This document shows, in pieces, positions 22,023-34,514 of a stretch of 64,000 nucleotides of DNA. The DNA comes from Ehretia macrophylla. Lineage: Eukaryota; Streptophyta; Magnoliopsida; Boraginales; Ehretiaceae. The DNA lies in assembly GCA_037974665.1 (NCBI GenBank), contig CM075775.1:41194152-41258151 (forward strand), given 5' to 3'. Position numbers and translations under genes: made by a program. How positions within the stretch are numbered: position 1 is the first letter of the stretch; each line of letters starts with the position of its first letter. The notes below the pieces were generated by a model that saw only the letters and a list, made by a program, of their open reading frames with translations, made no database searches and was not told where the DNA came from.

Positions 22023-24386
22023 TCAATAAGTCCATTCCTGAGGTAGCCGAACCTCTTGGTTCATCACTGGTTGTGATCTCAAACTGTTGTTCTGCCTCTG
22101 CTGAGCCATTAACAAATTCTTTCGGTACTTCAACGCAGCTTCTGAAAATCATTAAGCATAAATTACACGTTTAATCGACTAATTGTGTAACAAAACAAAA
22201 ATTAACAGATGAAAGGTGGTGGTAATTTACCATAATCAGGTGTAAGAGTTGGATTGAATTTAGGCTGAACTTGAGGTTGAGTATCCACTGTGTCCAAATT
22301 CAAATTCAAAGCCTGGACCACTCTATCTGGTAGTAACACAGTTGAGCAGGCTGCATAATCAAACAAAATAGTGCAATACACCAGTGAGCATTTAGCACAA
22401 ATGAACAATCGTTTTTTTTTTTTTAACAAGGAGCCCAAAGTCATAATCCAAACTCCAAAATTCTGAACAATCTTTTGTTACAAATTGTTACCCGAACATC
22501 GTTAGGGTGTACAAACAAACACACCAAACCACAAATAACATTCTTGAGATGATCAGTATACAGGAAGCATAGCAGTAAACAACAAAAGAATGACCAGATC
22601 TGAGTCAACTTAGACAGATGGTCTACACCAGAATGTACATTATTACACCACCAAAAAGCACATACCGTGTGAATAGCAGCAAACATGAAACTATTCTCAG
22701 ACTAAAAACAACATAAAAATCATGAACAGCATACTAAACAAAGCAACTATACCAAATGCAGATGCATGCATTTATTAAAAGTTAATTCAAGCCACACAGT
22801 GGATTTGTCTGTAAATATTCTAAGCACAGCTAAGCATAATGATATTTCACTGTATTAAACAAGGTACGAAAATAAAGTAAAGGATCGGGCGACATAAAGC
22901 ATTACCCAAAAGTTTACCTGGTTTGGTTTTGCGAGTTTCAGTTGGGGATCCGATTCTTCTAGGTAAGAAGGGACCAGTACCAGCGCATTCTCTTTTGCCA
23001 CCAGGATTGCCCAAGAACACAGCCCTCATGCCGGACCCTGGCTGCGGCTGTGGCTGTTGCTGCTGAGATTGTTGTAGTGTAGGCCAAGCAGACGTTGACA
23101 AACCTGCAGGCCTTCTAGCTCCATTTCTTTGTGTTATTTGATGGTTCAAGTTCACCTGATACAAATGACCACATCCACTCTTTTCTTGGACCCAAACACC
23201 ACCTCCTTGTTGCTGTTGCTGCTTCATCATTTGCTGCCTCCTCAACTGCTCAAACTGCAACCAATTAAAAATAACATTACAGTAAGTAACTTGAACCATG
23301 TATCGTAATCAAACGAAATCAAGTCTAAATCAATAAAGTTTTATCTCACTAAATGAAGTCACGAGTCATAGGTCAGGATACCTCCCGACCTGTCAAATCC
23401 AGTAAAACCCAACAAAATTTACCCTGATTATCGACTACCTACATTTCTTATCAGGAATTAGGACCGGCAACGCCAACAATGAATCCCGCCACGTGGAGAG
23501 TTTGAAGCCAGTAACATTATAGAATGGAAAATAATCGAAAGATTTTGCTTACCCTAGCGGCTTGCAGTTGCTGGTAAGAAAACTGTGGCTGGTTCGGCGG
23601 AAATCCAACATTCGAGCCGAGGTGCTCGACGGGAACGGAGACAGGACTGGGCTTTCTAGGAGGGACCATGAGTCCATTCCTATTTGGGTAAACACCAACT
23701 GATTCTTGGACCATTTTCATCCTAGCAACCTCCCCTGCAGCAGCACACAGCAAATCCCAAGCACCCTCGTTTTGTTTGAAACCACCATGTGAAGACACCT
23801 GCGTGTGAAACCTAGGACTGTAACGGCTCAAACCCTGCTTGCATAACGGCGATTTTGGCGACCCTGAAAACTCCCACGCCTGCAAAACGAAAACCATTAA
23901 AATCCCCAAATCAAAACCTCGTACTACAAAACATAACAACATTCACGTACGAGTTGGATGGAGTAGTGGTGTATTAACTCAACACGTTGTAATAATCTCA
24001 AAAATTATGAATTCAAACCACGACTTCGACCTCAAATACAAAAGTAAAAAGAAAAACATAACATAGGACAAGTAATTAGTTAACAATACCTTGGTTTTTC
24101 CGTAGCTGTAACCGTTATCTTCAAGAGTGGAGTGAGCCATTCTCCGAGTCAATCCGGAAATGTACTCATCTTCGTCACTCTCTGTCTCGGTTACTGACTC
24201 ACCGGGTGAACTCAGTCCCGAGTTGGAGTTGGATCCAAAAGCAACCAAGCCATCATATGGCTGGAAACCCATTAAAGAACAGTTGTTTCCTTCGTTTTTG
24301 CTCTGCTTCAAGCCCGTGATAAAGTCATCGTCTGTGAGAAACTGTGGCGGTAGCCAAAACTCACAGTCGTCTAATTCCTCCGCCAT
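22023..24386 (-). CDS. Plant-specific protein of unknown function, 399 residues
   Basis: Five minus-strand exons (24386-24090, 23879-23553, 23254-22918, 22350-22231, 22141-22023) join at GT-AG sites with consistent phases (0,0,1,1) into 399 residues ending in LPQEWTY. The N-terminus is acidic (MAEELDDCEFWLPPQF) and followed by a Ser/Glu-rich stretch (SVTETESDEDEY). The middle has a Trp-containing GAWDLLCAAAGEV segment at about 132-144, then Gln runs near residues 225-230 and 274-282. The end holds ACSTVLLPDRVVQALNLN and a basic helix YRKNLLMAQQRQ. I recall similar Arabidopsis proteins (At3g54000-like, sometimes labelled TIP41-like) but cannot confirm this. There is no signal peptide or membrane segment. 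Gln-rich, low-complexity regions suggest a nuclear or RNA-related scaffold, which is inference only. Confidence 0.88.
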
Positions 24387-24404
24387 AGCCAAACCACTTG
24401 GAAC

Positions 24405-24445
24405 TATATATATATATATATATGAGTGTGTGTTTGTGTGTGTAA
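24405..24445. repeat. TA and GT microsatellites in the 5' leader
   Basis: A run of about nine TA units (24405-24423) is followed by a GT-rich run to about 24445, and further AC repeats lie at about 24483-24502. All lie between the start codon and the likely TATA box of the minus-strand gene, so they are probably transcribed. Confidence 0.85.
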
Positions 24446-24568
24446 ATGCAGAAGAAAAATTTCTCCAGAGGTAAAAAAAAAAATACACACACAGTACACA
24501 CAGTGAGGGAAGTGGGAAACGGGGTGTGGTTTGTGGAGAGAGAGAGGAGGAGGCAGAGGGAAGGGGGT

Positions 24569-24576
24569 ATTTTATA
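24569..24576 (-). promoter_or_regulatory. TATA box of the minus-strand gene
   Basis: On the minus strand this reads TATAAAAT, about 185 bp before the ATG at 24386, in a purine-rich promoter (GA-rich on the plus strand, 24535-24600). Confidence 0.55.
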
Positions 24577-26469
24577 ATGGGAAGAGAGTGGGGGCGGAAC
24601 CCTAGTATGGAGGAGGAATATTAGGTCACGCGCTATTAAGGGTGATGAAAAACACGCGCGGTGTTGGGAACGAAGTGGGGAAAGGTGACAATGCGAAGCT
24701 GTATCCAGGTAAGGATGTGGGTAGGGGGTTGGAGGCGGGGGTAGTGGTGGTGGGCTTGGTCGCTTGGGTGGGTCCGTATCTGACACTTCTCACTTACTTC
24801 GCATGTGAAGCGTTTTCTGGGCCGTCAGGTTTTGGGGCTTTAAGGAACACTTTGAGCAAGATTTTAACTTGTATCGCCTTGTAAAAATAAATTAATTTCA
24901 AGATGAGTGGATAAATGTAAGTAAATTTTTGTAAAAAATAATAATTTTATGATACGATATATTTATTATGAAGTTAATATTTATGTAGATTGGATTGTTA
25001 ATTTTGCTCTTAATCATCTCTTGGATGTATATGAACTGAGTTAGCCTCTGAATATATTAGTATTCATTTTAGATAAAAATAGAATGAGTGAAATATTCCC
25101 TCAATAAATTTTGTAATTAACCGACCTTTAATCTCCACTAAAAGAGAAAAAAAAAGTATAATATGAATATAAAATTTATTTTCAAGTTACGTTGACGAGG
25201 TTTATGTTATGTGAGATCATTATAAAATTTATAGAGAAAATTATGCCGATTCTTCAAGATTGTGTATTTCAGTCTATTTGTTTACGAATGTACAGTGGTA
25301 GGAAATATAGGAGTAGAGTTAACGTTGAACTTAGTCATAGATGGCAATTGGATGAAATTTGTTTAGCCAGTTGATTTTAAATTTTTTTTGATAATCGATT
25401 GTATCTTATTTACAATCTTATTTGTGGTGGACTTTTAATAAATACTTTATTTTCCTAATAAAAAACAATTAACTATTAACATACAACAAATATAAATTAC
25501 ATCCTGTTCGACTTTCCTTTCAATTGAATTTATGTTTGTATTAGAAACGTATCACTATCTTACAAAAATGTTAGTATTTAAATAGATTTTCAAGATAAAT
25601 TATTCGTTATAGAAAAAAAATGATATTATTTATATATAGATTATGTATAATTTTTGAACTACAAAAACAAATGTTCAAATATTAGAAAAATTGCGATTCC
25701 GTAACAAAATGTTTCAAATTTGCACATACTCTGCTACAAATAGTGAGTAAACTACTTCTTAAATTTTTTTTTTTTTTTGTCAACTTCTTTAATTAATTAA
25801 TTTGCTCTAGTTAAATGAATTTAGGTTTGATTGTAAGGTCGTTAGGAAAAGCGTTTGCAAAACGTAATTTTAAAACATATGATTATTAGATAATGAGTGT
25901 TATTTGGTCACTATGTAGTAAGAATGATTTTGAAATAGTAGCATCAAATTTGTTATCAATATTGGCTCGCTCAAGTGATATTTCCTTATCTTTTCAATGG
26001 GTTAGGGTTGTTTTGGTGCCCAAGCACCAAAATGAAAATTTGAAAATTTAAAAAAAAAACAAAACAAAACAAAAACAAAAGATTGCGCACCAACTTATGT
26101 TTAAAGTTACTTTTTAATTCCAAGGTAATTGCAAAAAAAAAAAAAATTCCAAGATTATCAAATCAACGGCAGTATGGAGTTTTTTTTTTTTTTTTTTTTT
26201 TTTTGGGGAACAACAACGATTTTATTAACATTAACTAAATCCTGTTGGGACAAAAACAACATGATTTACATAAGGAAAAGCGGCCATGCAAGTGGCAAAG
26301 GAATAGAACGTAACCAATGTACAAGTAAAAATTGACCAAAAAAAACAAACCAATGTACAATTAATCTATATGCACGATATTGATTAACCATCCAATTGAC
26401 TGATTAGATAAACTACTACACGACTTTATACCAAATTATAGTAAGTGTTCAATTAACCGGTCTTTTTTT
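24577..26469. other. Promoter flank, then AT-rich gene-free DNA
   Basis: GC-richer DNA to about 24860 is probably the distal promoter of the minus-strand gene; open frames in it lack domains. The rest is AT-rich with A- and T-tracts (for example 26179-26204), and no gene or complete element was seen. Confidence 0.5.
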
Positions 26470-26688
26470 TTGGCGAACCCCGTTGCTGTCTGCCGGGATT
26501 CCAATGGATCCATTCTTGATGGCAGAGCAAGTTTGGTGTTTTGCAATTCAGCCTTACAAGCCGAAGCAAGAGCCTGTCAACTTGCTTGTTCAATGATCCC
26601 CGCCTATCACCCCCCTTACACAATGATCATTGAATCAGATGCAACAACAATTGTAGATGCTTTTAGGGGATCCCTCAATTGTGACTGA
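26470..26688 (+). mobile_element. LINE-type RNase H domain fragment
   Basis: A plus-strand frame of about 72 residues resembles the RNase H domain at the C-terminus of plant L1-type LINE polyproteins (RVT_3 type). It shows RDSNGSILDG, then LQAEARACQLA with the catalytic-type Glu, then MIIESDATTIVDA with the Asp of the ESD motif. No reverse transcriptase lies beside it, so it is an isolated fragment. A host RNase H-like gene fragment is the alternative. Confidence 0.6.
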
Positions 26689-26995
26689 AAAATCTCTTTC
26701 ATTGTTTACAATTTTCTTTTCTCTTTATCCACCAATTCTGGCTACTCATTTTGATATATCCCTAGGTCGGCCAACCAAATAACAGATTAGGTTGCCCGTG
26801 CAATTTGAATTGGGTCCCTCCCCCTGATTTGGTATAGCTCCATTCCTCTAGAATTATCTATACTTGTACTTAAAGATGCTTGCTCTTGAGTTATAAGTTG
26901 ATATATCGTATAGTTTTCGTGCTTGTAACAAACCGACAAAAAAAAAAGAAGAAGAATAAGAGCAAAATGAAACGAAAACATAGGATTAGAAGCAT

Positions 26996-27409
26996 TAGGG
27001 ATGACAACGGGTCGGTTATCCGCGATTTTTGGCAAAATCGAAACCGAAACCGTTTAGCAAACCGAAACCGACGGGTTTAAAAAATTCATATCCAAAATCG
27101 CAACCGACGGGTTTTTAAAAACCCGCGAATAACCGAAACCGAAACCGATTACTTAAAAAAATCAATTTAAATAGAAAAAATGTCTAAATTTATTTAAAAA
27201 ATATTAATTTAAATGTAAAAAAATCTAAAAATACAATAAATCACAATCTGTACATATTAAATAATAAAATTAAAAATATATATATACTACATCATTGTAA
27301 ATATTTAATTCTAAAAAAATAAAAATGAGAAACTGTTCGTCCATCATACAATAAGACAATAAAATTATATTATATAAAAATAAAAATAAAAATAATAAAT
27401 ATTTTATTT

Positions 27410-27479
<70 letters not shown>

Positions 27480-27674
27480 AAATAATAAAATACTAATCGG
27501 GTTTCGGTTTTCAGTTTTTTTTAATATCAAAAACCAAAACCTATCGGTTTATCCGTCGGTTTTGTTTTATAAAATTCAAAACCTAACGATTTTTCCATCA
27601 ATTTTCGTTATTAATTTTTTATCAGACGGTTATCCATCGATTTTAGGTACAATAGGTACCCGTTGCCATCCCTA
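26996..27674. mobile_element. hAT-like MITE containing a 62-bp TA microsatellite
   Basis: A 679-bp element. The termini TAGGGATGACAACGGGT and (inverted) TAGGGATGGCAACGGGT are nearly identical. Flanking 8-bp repeats AGAAGCAT (26988-26995) and AAAAGCAT (27675-27682) match at 7 of 8 bases, the hAT duplication length. CCGAAACCGA-type words repeat in the arms. An uninterrupted (TA)31 run fills 27415-27476. It is non-coding. Confidence 0.85.
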
Positions 27675-27682
27675 AAAAGCAT

Positions 27683-30604
27683 AAATGGTCTATATATTAG
27701 CAATGATGGTAATATTTCTCCAATCAGATGAATATCCATAAAGAGAAAGATCCCAGACGAGTTTAAAATTATCCGTCTCAAAGGCGACAACAAATATGTC
27801 GCCAGACTGAACTATGGCTCACCTTTCTACTTTCCTTTTCTTTTCGAATTGTGATGTGTTGTCTTATTTTTTATACGTTTAGTTCAAATTCTGCTGTTCA
27901 ACTAGTTTCAACCGTTTTTTAAGATTTTTTAAATTGTGCTCAGAGTATTTCATCCGTTCTTTATAATATGTCGTGCCTATCATTCTCGTGTAACTACTCT
28001 CAGTTTCTATTTACACGAGTCATTCATGTAGTAATCTAGGTTATTTTAGTAATTAATATAAGTTTTCTCTCTCATAGTTGGTGTTTTAACCCTCTTTAAC
28101 AATTTTTTTGGTAGCTTTACGTGTACAATCAATTTTCTTGGCATATAATTTTGGTTAAATTTCTTGTACTGCTTAATAATTGTAATGAATCTATTTTTGA
28201 TAAAAAAAATAAAATAAAATAAAATAAAAAAGCATCGGCAGCATAACTTCTCCTGCATTGCCAAATGGAGTTGACGAATGAGAGATAATAGACGTCGTGT
28301 TGGCGCCTTTCTGATTCGTTAAGTGGTGGGCAGCATGGTGAATAGACATTTGTCATCACCCACTCGACGTGTCGAATGCTTTGCATGTAAGTGAAGGCTT
28401 TTTTGACCCCCCAAAAAAAAGTAGGCTTTATTTATTTATTCGACCAAAAAAAAAAAAAAAAGAGTGGCTTTGTTTAGTCTTTAATAATCAAGATTTTTTC
28501 AATTTTCTTTTAAAAAATTAATTGCCTTAATTTTTGTGGGACGTGGACGTATGTAAGCTATTATCGCCATGCTTTCCGGCTAATTGCTAGTAATATTTAC
28601 AGGGGATCAAATTCCGGTCCACTATTGTTAAAGAATAATAAAAAGGGTGAAATTGGAAAAATATACAATTATCTGACATGAATAAATAATAAATTTGAAG
28701 GAATTATCATATAAGTACATTTAGCGATATTTTATCTAATACTATTAGTTTTAAGATTCATCCCAGGTATTTCTTACACATTTCAAAGTTGTATCTTATT
28801 TCCAATGTTATATTCATATGCATGTGACCAATTAATTGTTGTATTATTTGGTTTATCAGTAAAAAAAATTTAAGTGATTTTCATGACCACAAAAAGTGTA
28901 AAATAAATTGTGATGATTCAATAACCAAAGTCATAAATTAATATGTGACCTTCAACATAATGAAATATTTAATGGATTAATAAAAGGATAAACGGAATAT
29001 GAAAAATTCATATATCTAGTCTTATTTTAAACCTATATTTTTGAAAGGTTCATATGACCACCTAAATTATAATTCTACATAACGGCATACTTAGTAGGGT
29101 TAGTGGTTCATTATAATCATACATTATGAAATACTTAGTAGGGTGCAGGAGCGTGAATCATGATTTTTCTCTAATAGGGACTAAAATCATACAATTAAAC
29201 ACTTATATATAGATAATTTTTTCAGTGGGGGCTAAATAATTTTTTCAACCTAAAAATACACACATTTTCTGACAAAATTTGAGTTAAATGGGGGGTTGCA
29301 ACCCCCATAATCTTAAGAGTGGCTCCGTCACAGGAAGCACCTATCTGACTTGGGCATTTGCTCTTGAATCTCTCTCTTTTTTTTTTTTTTTGTTAAAATG
29401 TAGATTATATAAAATTTTAATAGATTTGAGCAAACTAGCATCTAACCAAAAAAAAAAAAAAACTAGTACCAGATAATCTGCATCCACGGTTTTGGTAAAA
29501 AAGAAGTAACAAGATATGGCATATAGGTAAATGACAATGGGTTGTCAGGTTGATGTTGATATGTAATAAGTAATATATTATATATTAGTGCCAAAAAGCA
29601 AGAGGTGAGTTATTTGATTTGATTGACTTTAGTTTTTTTTTTTTTTAGTTTTAATTTTTCTGTCCTAATTTTATTTTGGATTCATAAAATCTTGTACGCA
29701 AAATAAGTAAATTAAATTTATAAAATTTATAAAAATTAAATAATTTTAAAAACTAAAATTAATTAAATGTTCAATCGGGACTAATTTATTTTTTTATCCA
29801 AAATTTCATATACGTATGACAAAATTCGAAGGGTCAGTGGGGGTTGCAACCCTTGCTAATCCCATAGTCCTTCCGCCACTAGGTTCATGAAATGTCATTT
29901 CTAATTAAATTTATTATAGGTGAAATTAATTGGAATATTGTTACATAAATGACTCTTGGTCTCTCTTTCCCCTTAACCATCCCTAGTGTTTGTTATTCAT
30001 ATCAATTGACAAACATAAAAGTGAATAGAGTAAGAAAAAAGAAGATTAAGTTAGTGATAATGTGTATGTAGTTCAAGATATACACCATAAAAGTTATCTA
30101 TATTAAGTTTATATACTATTATATATATCTCTTAACTGATTCAAGAATATCAAGATATATTTTAGTTATTTAATTATTTCATAATGTTATAAGACATAAA
30201 TTAAAGATCCAATTTTATTCTTACATCAACTTGTTCTTTCATCACTCTTATGGGCTTTCTTTCCTCTCTTCTCCCTAACTATATTTTTTCATTTCAGCCC
30301 TGGCATGTAGCTCTTTTTCAAATTCACAATTATTTCTTCAATTCTAATCACATAGAATATACAAATGAATCACAGGGGTTGATAAATTCCAAAACCGTAT
30401 AGGACTAACATTAATCTATCTAACACTAATTAAATTTTCAAATAGAACTCAATAACTTTTAACAGACACGTCTTCATTAGGGTCACCCAGAGTTGAGACT
30501 TCCAATTTTCTCACTCTCATCTACCATTCCTTTTAATGTTAAAAAAAAGTAAAAGAAGTGAGACATCTTCTATAATGATCGTCAAAAGTTTACGAGTAAT
30601 GGAT
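27683..30604. other. Gene-free DNA with degraded repeats
   Basis: AT-rich. A GC-richer patch lies near 28230-28400, without a recognised product. Around 29140-29335 and ending near 29882 are two related sequences with GGGTTGCAACCC-type cores and GGCTCCGTCAC or CCTTCCGCCACTAGG ends, like decayed AGTGGCGGA-type MITEs. Poly-A/T tracts occur at 28447 and 29380. No gene is supported. Confidence 0.45.
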
Positions 30605-30609
30605 CTAAT

Positions 30610-31010
30610 TGTTAGAATAGATATTTATCTTACATCATAACATTAGAAACTCCTAGACTACCTAAGAAGATTTTAGACTACTCCACTTACTACTAATTAG
30701 TTTTAGGATGGACTACATGATTCTTAACATGGTATCAGAGTTAGATTCATTGTCTAGTTTTATTCATCTTTCACATGCGTTATCTTTCACGCGTATTGAT
30801 TCATGTGTGACTATTTTCAAATTCACCCTTCTAAAATTATGTCACACATGTGCTATATTCCACGTGTGTTATCGTATGACCCATTTCAAATTAAGTTATA
30901 GGTGAGGAAAAATATTAAAATATATACTTATCTCATATCGAAATATTTGAAATTTTACTACTCCACTTAATATAAATTAATTTTAAGATAAAATTCTATA
31001 ATTTTTAATA
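30610..31010 (+). mobile_element. TRIM (miniature LTR retroelement), old
   Basis: The left LTR is 30610-30729 (120 bp; TGTTAG...TTAACA). An initiator-Met-type primer site, TGGTATCAGAG, follows at once at 30730. A 180-bp non-coding interior ends in a purine-rich tract (about 30898-30912), and the right LTR is 30913-31010, shorter and clearly diverged. The flanks CTAAT and CTATT look like a worn 5-bp target duplication. The total of about 400 bp without genes fits a TRIM. The strong divergence between its LTRs implies an old insertion. Confidence 0.75.
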
Positions 31011-31758
31011 CTATTCATGATATTTTTATATTATTAGTAAGATTCAATGATTGTGATGATTAATATATATTAACAGTTTATAATTATTATTAAATTTAGT
31101 TATAATATTATGATGTTCAGAACAAATTATTATGAAAAAAAAAAAAGAATTTCTAGGAGTATTTGAATCGGATCTGATCCCAGGAGCTGATGAGAATGGC
31201 ACGAGTGTGAAAGAGCGAAGGTGCTAGCCTGCGGGCGTCTGTATTCAACCTGGTAAAGCCTGTGACAGAATCTGTCTGCAGAAGATTTGTTTTTGTTTTT
31301 GCAGAGAAACATGGAATTGGCAATCCCACAGTTCAATGTTGTCTTATGTGTGTTTTTTTTTTTTTTTTTCCTTTTGCTGTTACGGCCTTGTCAATTGTTT
31401 CATCATTATGTTAGCGTGAAATGTTTTTCATTCGTACTAGTAGTACTTTTTGTTGGCAATTTCATATCGTAATTATGTAGTTTTTCTTAATATGGCTTTG
31501 CAAAATATCGTGGACTGATTAAGTTTTATTCTATTTATCTGAATCATTCAGTCATTTTAAGATATATCATAAACTTATGATTTGATGATCTTTCATAGCA
31601 AGATCTCTGCGCCATCCAGGAAATCATTTAATTTATGAAAGGTTTTGTCAGTGATTAGAGACTATTGTTGTGGATTGATAAATTCTGGAGCACTTATTTG
31701 TGTACCAACATGTGATAATCGCGATACATACATTGACTATTGTTGTTGATCTATTTAG
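31011..31758. other. Intergenic with a small GC-rich island
   Basis: DNA at 31165-31300 is much richer in GC than its surroundings and holds short frames on both strands, for example a minus-strand frame with YRRPQASTFALSHS. It could be an exon remnant or transposon piece; I do not recognise it. A T-tract follows at 31352-31369. Confidence 0.35.
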
Positions 31759-32125
31759 ACTTCGTTTCTTTGTTATTTGTTTGTCGTAAAATAATTTGTT
31801 GAGAAAAAATATTTTTTTAAAAAATAAAATATTAGAAAATATTTTTTAGTGTTGGATATATAGTGAGTTCCGTAAAATATTTTTATTATCTCAAAGGATA
31901 TGAAAATATTTTTCAAAATTTTATACTAGTCGTAATTATTGACTGAAAAATATTTTATAATTAATCAATTTTCGGTATTATCAAATACTGAAAAATTAAG
32001 CAAAAGCAACCGCAATTGTTGACTATAAAATATTTTTTAGTTTATTAATTTTTTGGTGTTACCAAATATTAAAAAATCTAAAAAATAATTTTTGTGAAAA
32101 TAATTTACGCCAAACAAACAGAGCC
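31759..32125. mobile_element. Tourist-like MITE, diverged relative of the 20925 copy
   Basis: The inverted right end reads GGCTCTGTTTGTTTGGCGTAA; the left end is a more decayed GACTTCGTTTCTTTG followed by TTTGTTTGTCGTAAAATAA. TAA follows the right end. The interior shares AAAATATTTTT and TTAATTTTT words with the element at 20925-21248. Confidence 0.6.
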
Positions 32126-32739
32126 TAAAATTAGGTATATTTTACTTACTTTTTCGTCTCGACATGGTATGACTGGTTAGCCTTGTACCCCGCCTTTAAA
32201 GGTTGAGTGTTGCACAATCAGTTTGCGACTTGGTCCATGTCACTGTGGCCAAATTCTATCAATTTGGGTAGGGTGAGTTTTAAAATCAACCACCAGCTAG
32301 TGAGTCTAACTCTTAGAAAAAAAAAAAAAAAAAAAACAATAGGAGTTGATAGTAAGTCCCACTCCACAACACCATAAAACGATTATTTTTTTTTTATAAA
32401 AAAAACCCTCTTGGACTAATGTGAACAAAGACATTTTCACTAACTAATTAACTTTCTAGGAAAAGTAAAAAAAAAAAGAAAAAATTGAGAGGGTTCTTTA
32501 ATGAACATGTACCCTTTTCTTCTTTTCAATTTTCAAGTTTTTGAACATATATATAGACAAGGACAAAAAACATATATAGACCAAATGTTACGACAAAAAT
32601 TAAAACATAATAAAAATTATCTTCCTCTGTAAACATGTCTCCGTAGAGCAAAAGAAACTAGTGTGGTTGATTTTCTCAAATAAGCTATTAAATCAATTAA
32701 GAATTATTGTTGTACCTTAACACTTAATTCCTCGTGAGG

Positions 32740-33098
32740 CATTCTCCAATAGCATATCTACAAATGCAAAATCTTTACATGTAGAGATATTTTTGGAGAT
32801 TTCTGTCTCCAGCAGCATCTCTACAAATTTTCTACAATTAGATTTACCATCTCCACATGTAGAGATTATCTACAAATTCTCTAAAAACAGAGATTGACTA
32901 AATGTAGATAAACTGTTATAGTGAAACTAAAATAAAGAAGCTGCTGGAGTGAAACTAAAATAGAGATTCTCTAAAAATAGAAATTGAGTAAATGTAGAGA
33001 AACTGTTGGAGTGAAACTAAAATAGAGAATCTATATATGTAAAGAAATGTTTTAAAATCTCTACATGTAAAAAAAGAAATAGAGAAGCTGTTAGAGTT
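32740..33098. mobile_element. MITE-like element with repeated CTCTACA units
   Basis: The left end (ATTCTCCAATAGCATATCTACA) and the inverted right end (ACTCTAACAGCTTCTCTATTTC) share a pattern. Between them, TACATGTAGAGAT and GGAGTGAAACTAAAATAGAGA repeat several times in direct and inverted order. This points to a small terminal-inverted-repeat transposon with internal duplications. No target duplication was fixed. Confidence 0.5.
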
Positions 33099-34276
33099 GG
33101 TTTGATAACAGTTGAAACAATCCTTCAGTGGCTCAGCCTAAGCTCAGTGCTTATTTGCAAAAGAAGGTAAGAAAGTACGGGTGTTATACCCTGCATTTTC
33201 TCTCCGACGTAAAAATAAGTTAATATTTTCGAACTCAAGTAATTATTGATAGAACGAAACAATTAATGAGAGTTCAGTTACATTGATTATGGGCATTGAA
33301 TGAAGTATTTACACTAATAATTAAGACGGACAAACATTAAATAATTAATGCTGCTCATACTATTCATGTCTGACCGAAATCTTTATCCTTTGGGTAAAAC
33401 TATTATCTAGCGGATAATACCTTTATGTTCAATCCGCCATTAATGAGAGGCCAAGGAATGGTTTACAGGTCGGGCTCGGATCAGTTCACACCAGTTCCAA
33501 ATCGGGTCAATTTTTTTACCCATATAACCTCCAATCACATGAGTTTGTTTTTAGTCGAATCAATCACACACTTAACTATTTCTTTGTGAGTTTAAAATTT
33601 CTAAAGCCTCTGACACGTATGAAGTTTCGATTATAAAGACATGGAAATAAATTTTTGTGTGCTTTTAATTTCTTAGGAATATTCACGCCTATGATTCTTG
33701 ACTCGCATTATTCGAAGCAGATTTAATTCAGAAAGATAGGCCGGTTAATATTCGTTATTGTAAGGTACTTTTTCTTCCTATTTCACAAGTGTTTTGCATT
33801 ATTTTAGTGCTTCAATCTTTTCAATAGGAACAAAATTTTGGAGATAGTACTTTCAAATTCAATATGATACTAAAACATAATCTGAAGTGTTTTATTTTTT
33901 TAAATAACTCGAAATTTACTTTAAGTTTGAACTATTTGTAGTGAGAAGGTGTAATTTTGAACTAAATATAACGAGAAGATATAAGTTTAAACTAGTGTTA
34001 TATATATATACACACACATATATATATATATTTTGATGAATAATTCATCTTAGATAAATAATAGTAAATTTATCCTAATATTATAAATTATGTGATGTAA
34101 TTACGCACCTCAATGCATACAAATCACTTAAAATTTTGTAATATAATAACGCGACTCAACACATACTTCAAATTAATTAAATTCAGAGTTCGTTGATTTA
34201 TTACATTATTATTATCTGGTTTGATGATTTTATTTACATTATGATGTGAATAAAAGAAGCTGGTGTGACTTTACTT
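33099..34276. other. Intergenic, no gene seen
   Basis: AT-rich, with a TA/AC microsatellite near 34001-34031. No gene or complete element is recognised. Confidence 0.5.
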
Positions 34277-34279
34277 CTA

Positions 34280-34514
34280 GGAGTGAACAAAGAATCTGCA
34301 TATTAAGATTCTCTGTTCCAACGTGGCAGAAACTGCCGATTCGGCAGATCAACTCTCTCTCTCTCTATCTTCGGGCTTGGTCAAACGTCTCTTTCCGTTA
34401 ATCTTAACGGCCGTCGTTATCTAATCAATATACGGCCACGCCACTTTCTTGAGTGAACACTGCCGGCGTTAGCCGGCGCTGGTTTCACGCCTTTTCTCGT
34501 GGATGTGAACTCCC
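34280..34514. mobile_element. Possible GC-rich MITE
   Basis: GGAGTGAACA at the left pairs loosely with the inverted right end GGGAGTTCACA, and CTA flanks both sides (34277-34279, 34515-34517). The interior is strikingly GC-rich for this region, with a CT run at 34351-34367 and palindromic words such as TGCCGATTCGGCA and GCCGGCGTTAGCCGGC. Confidence 0.35.

Noticed and set aside
24361-24786. Pro-rich minus-strand frame of 141 codons over the promoter of the minus-strand gene
   Set aside because: The TATA box, microsatellites and leader lie inside it; its composition only reflects GA-rich promoter DNA.
24642-24884. 80-codon Gly/Val-rich plus-strand frame
   Set aside because: No domain or splice context; probably an open frame by chance in GC-rich promoter DNA.
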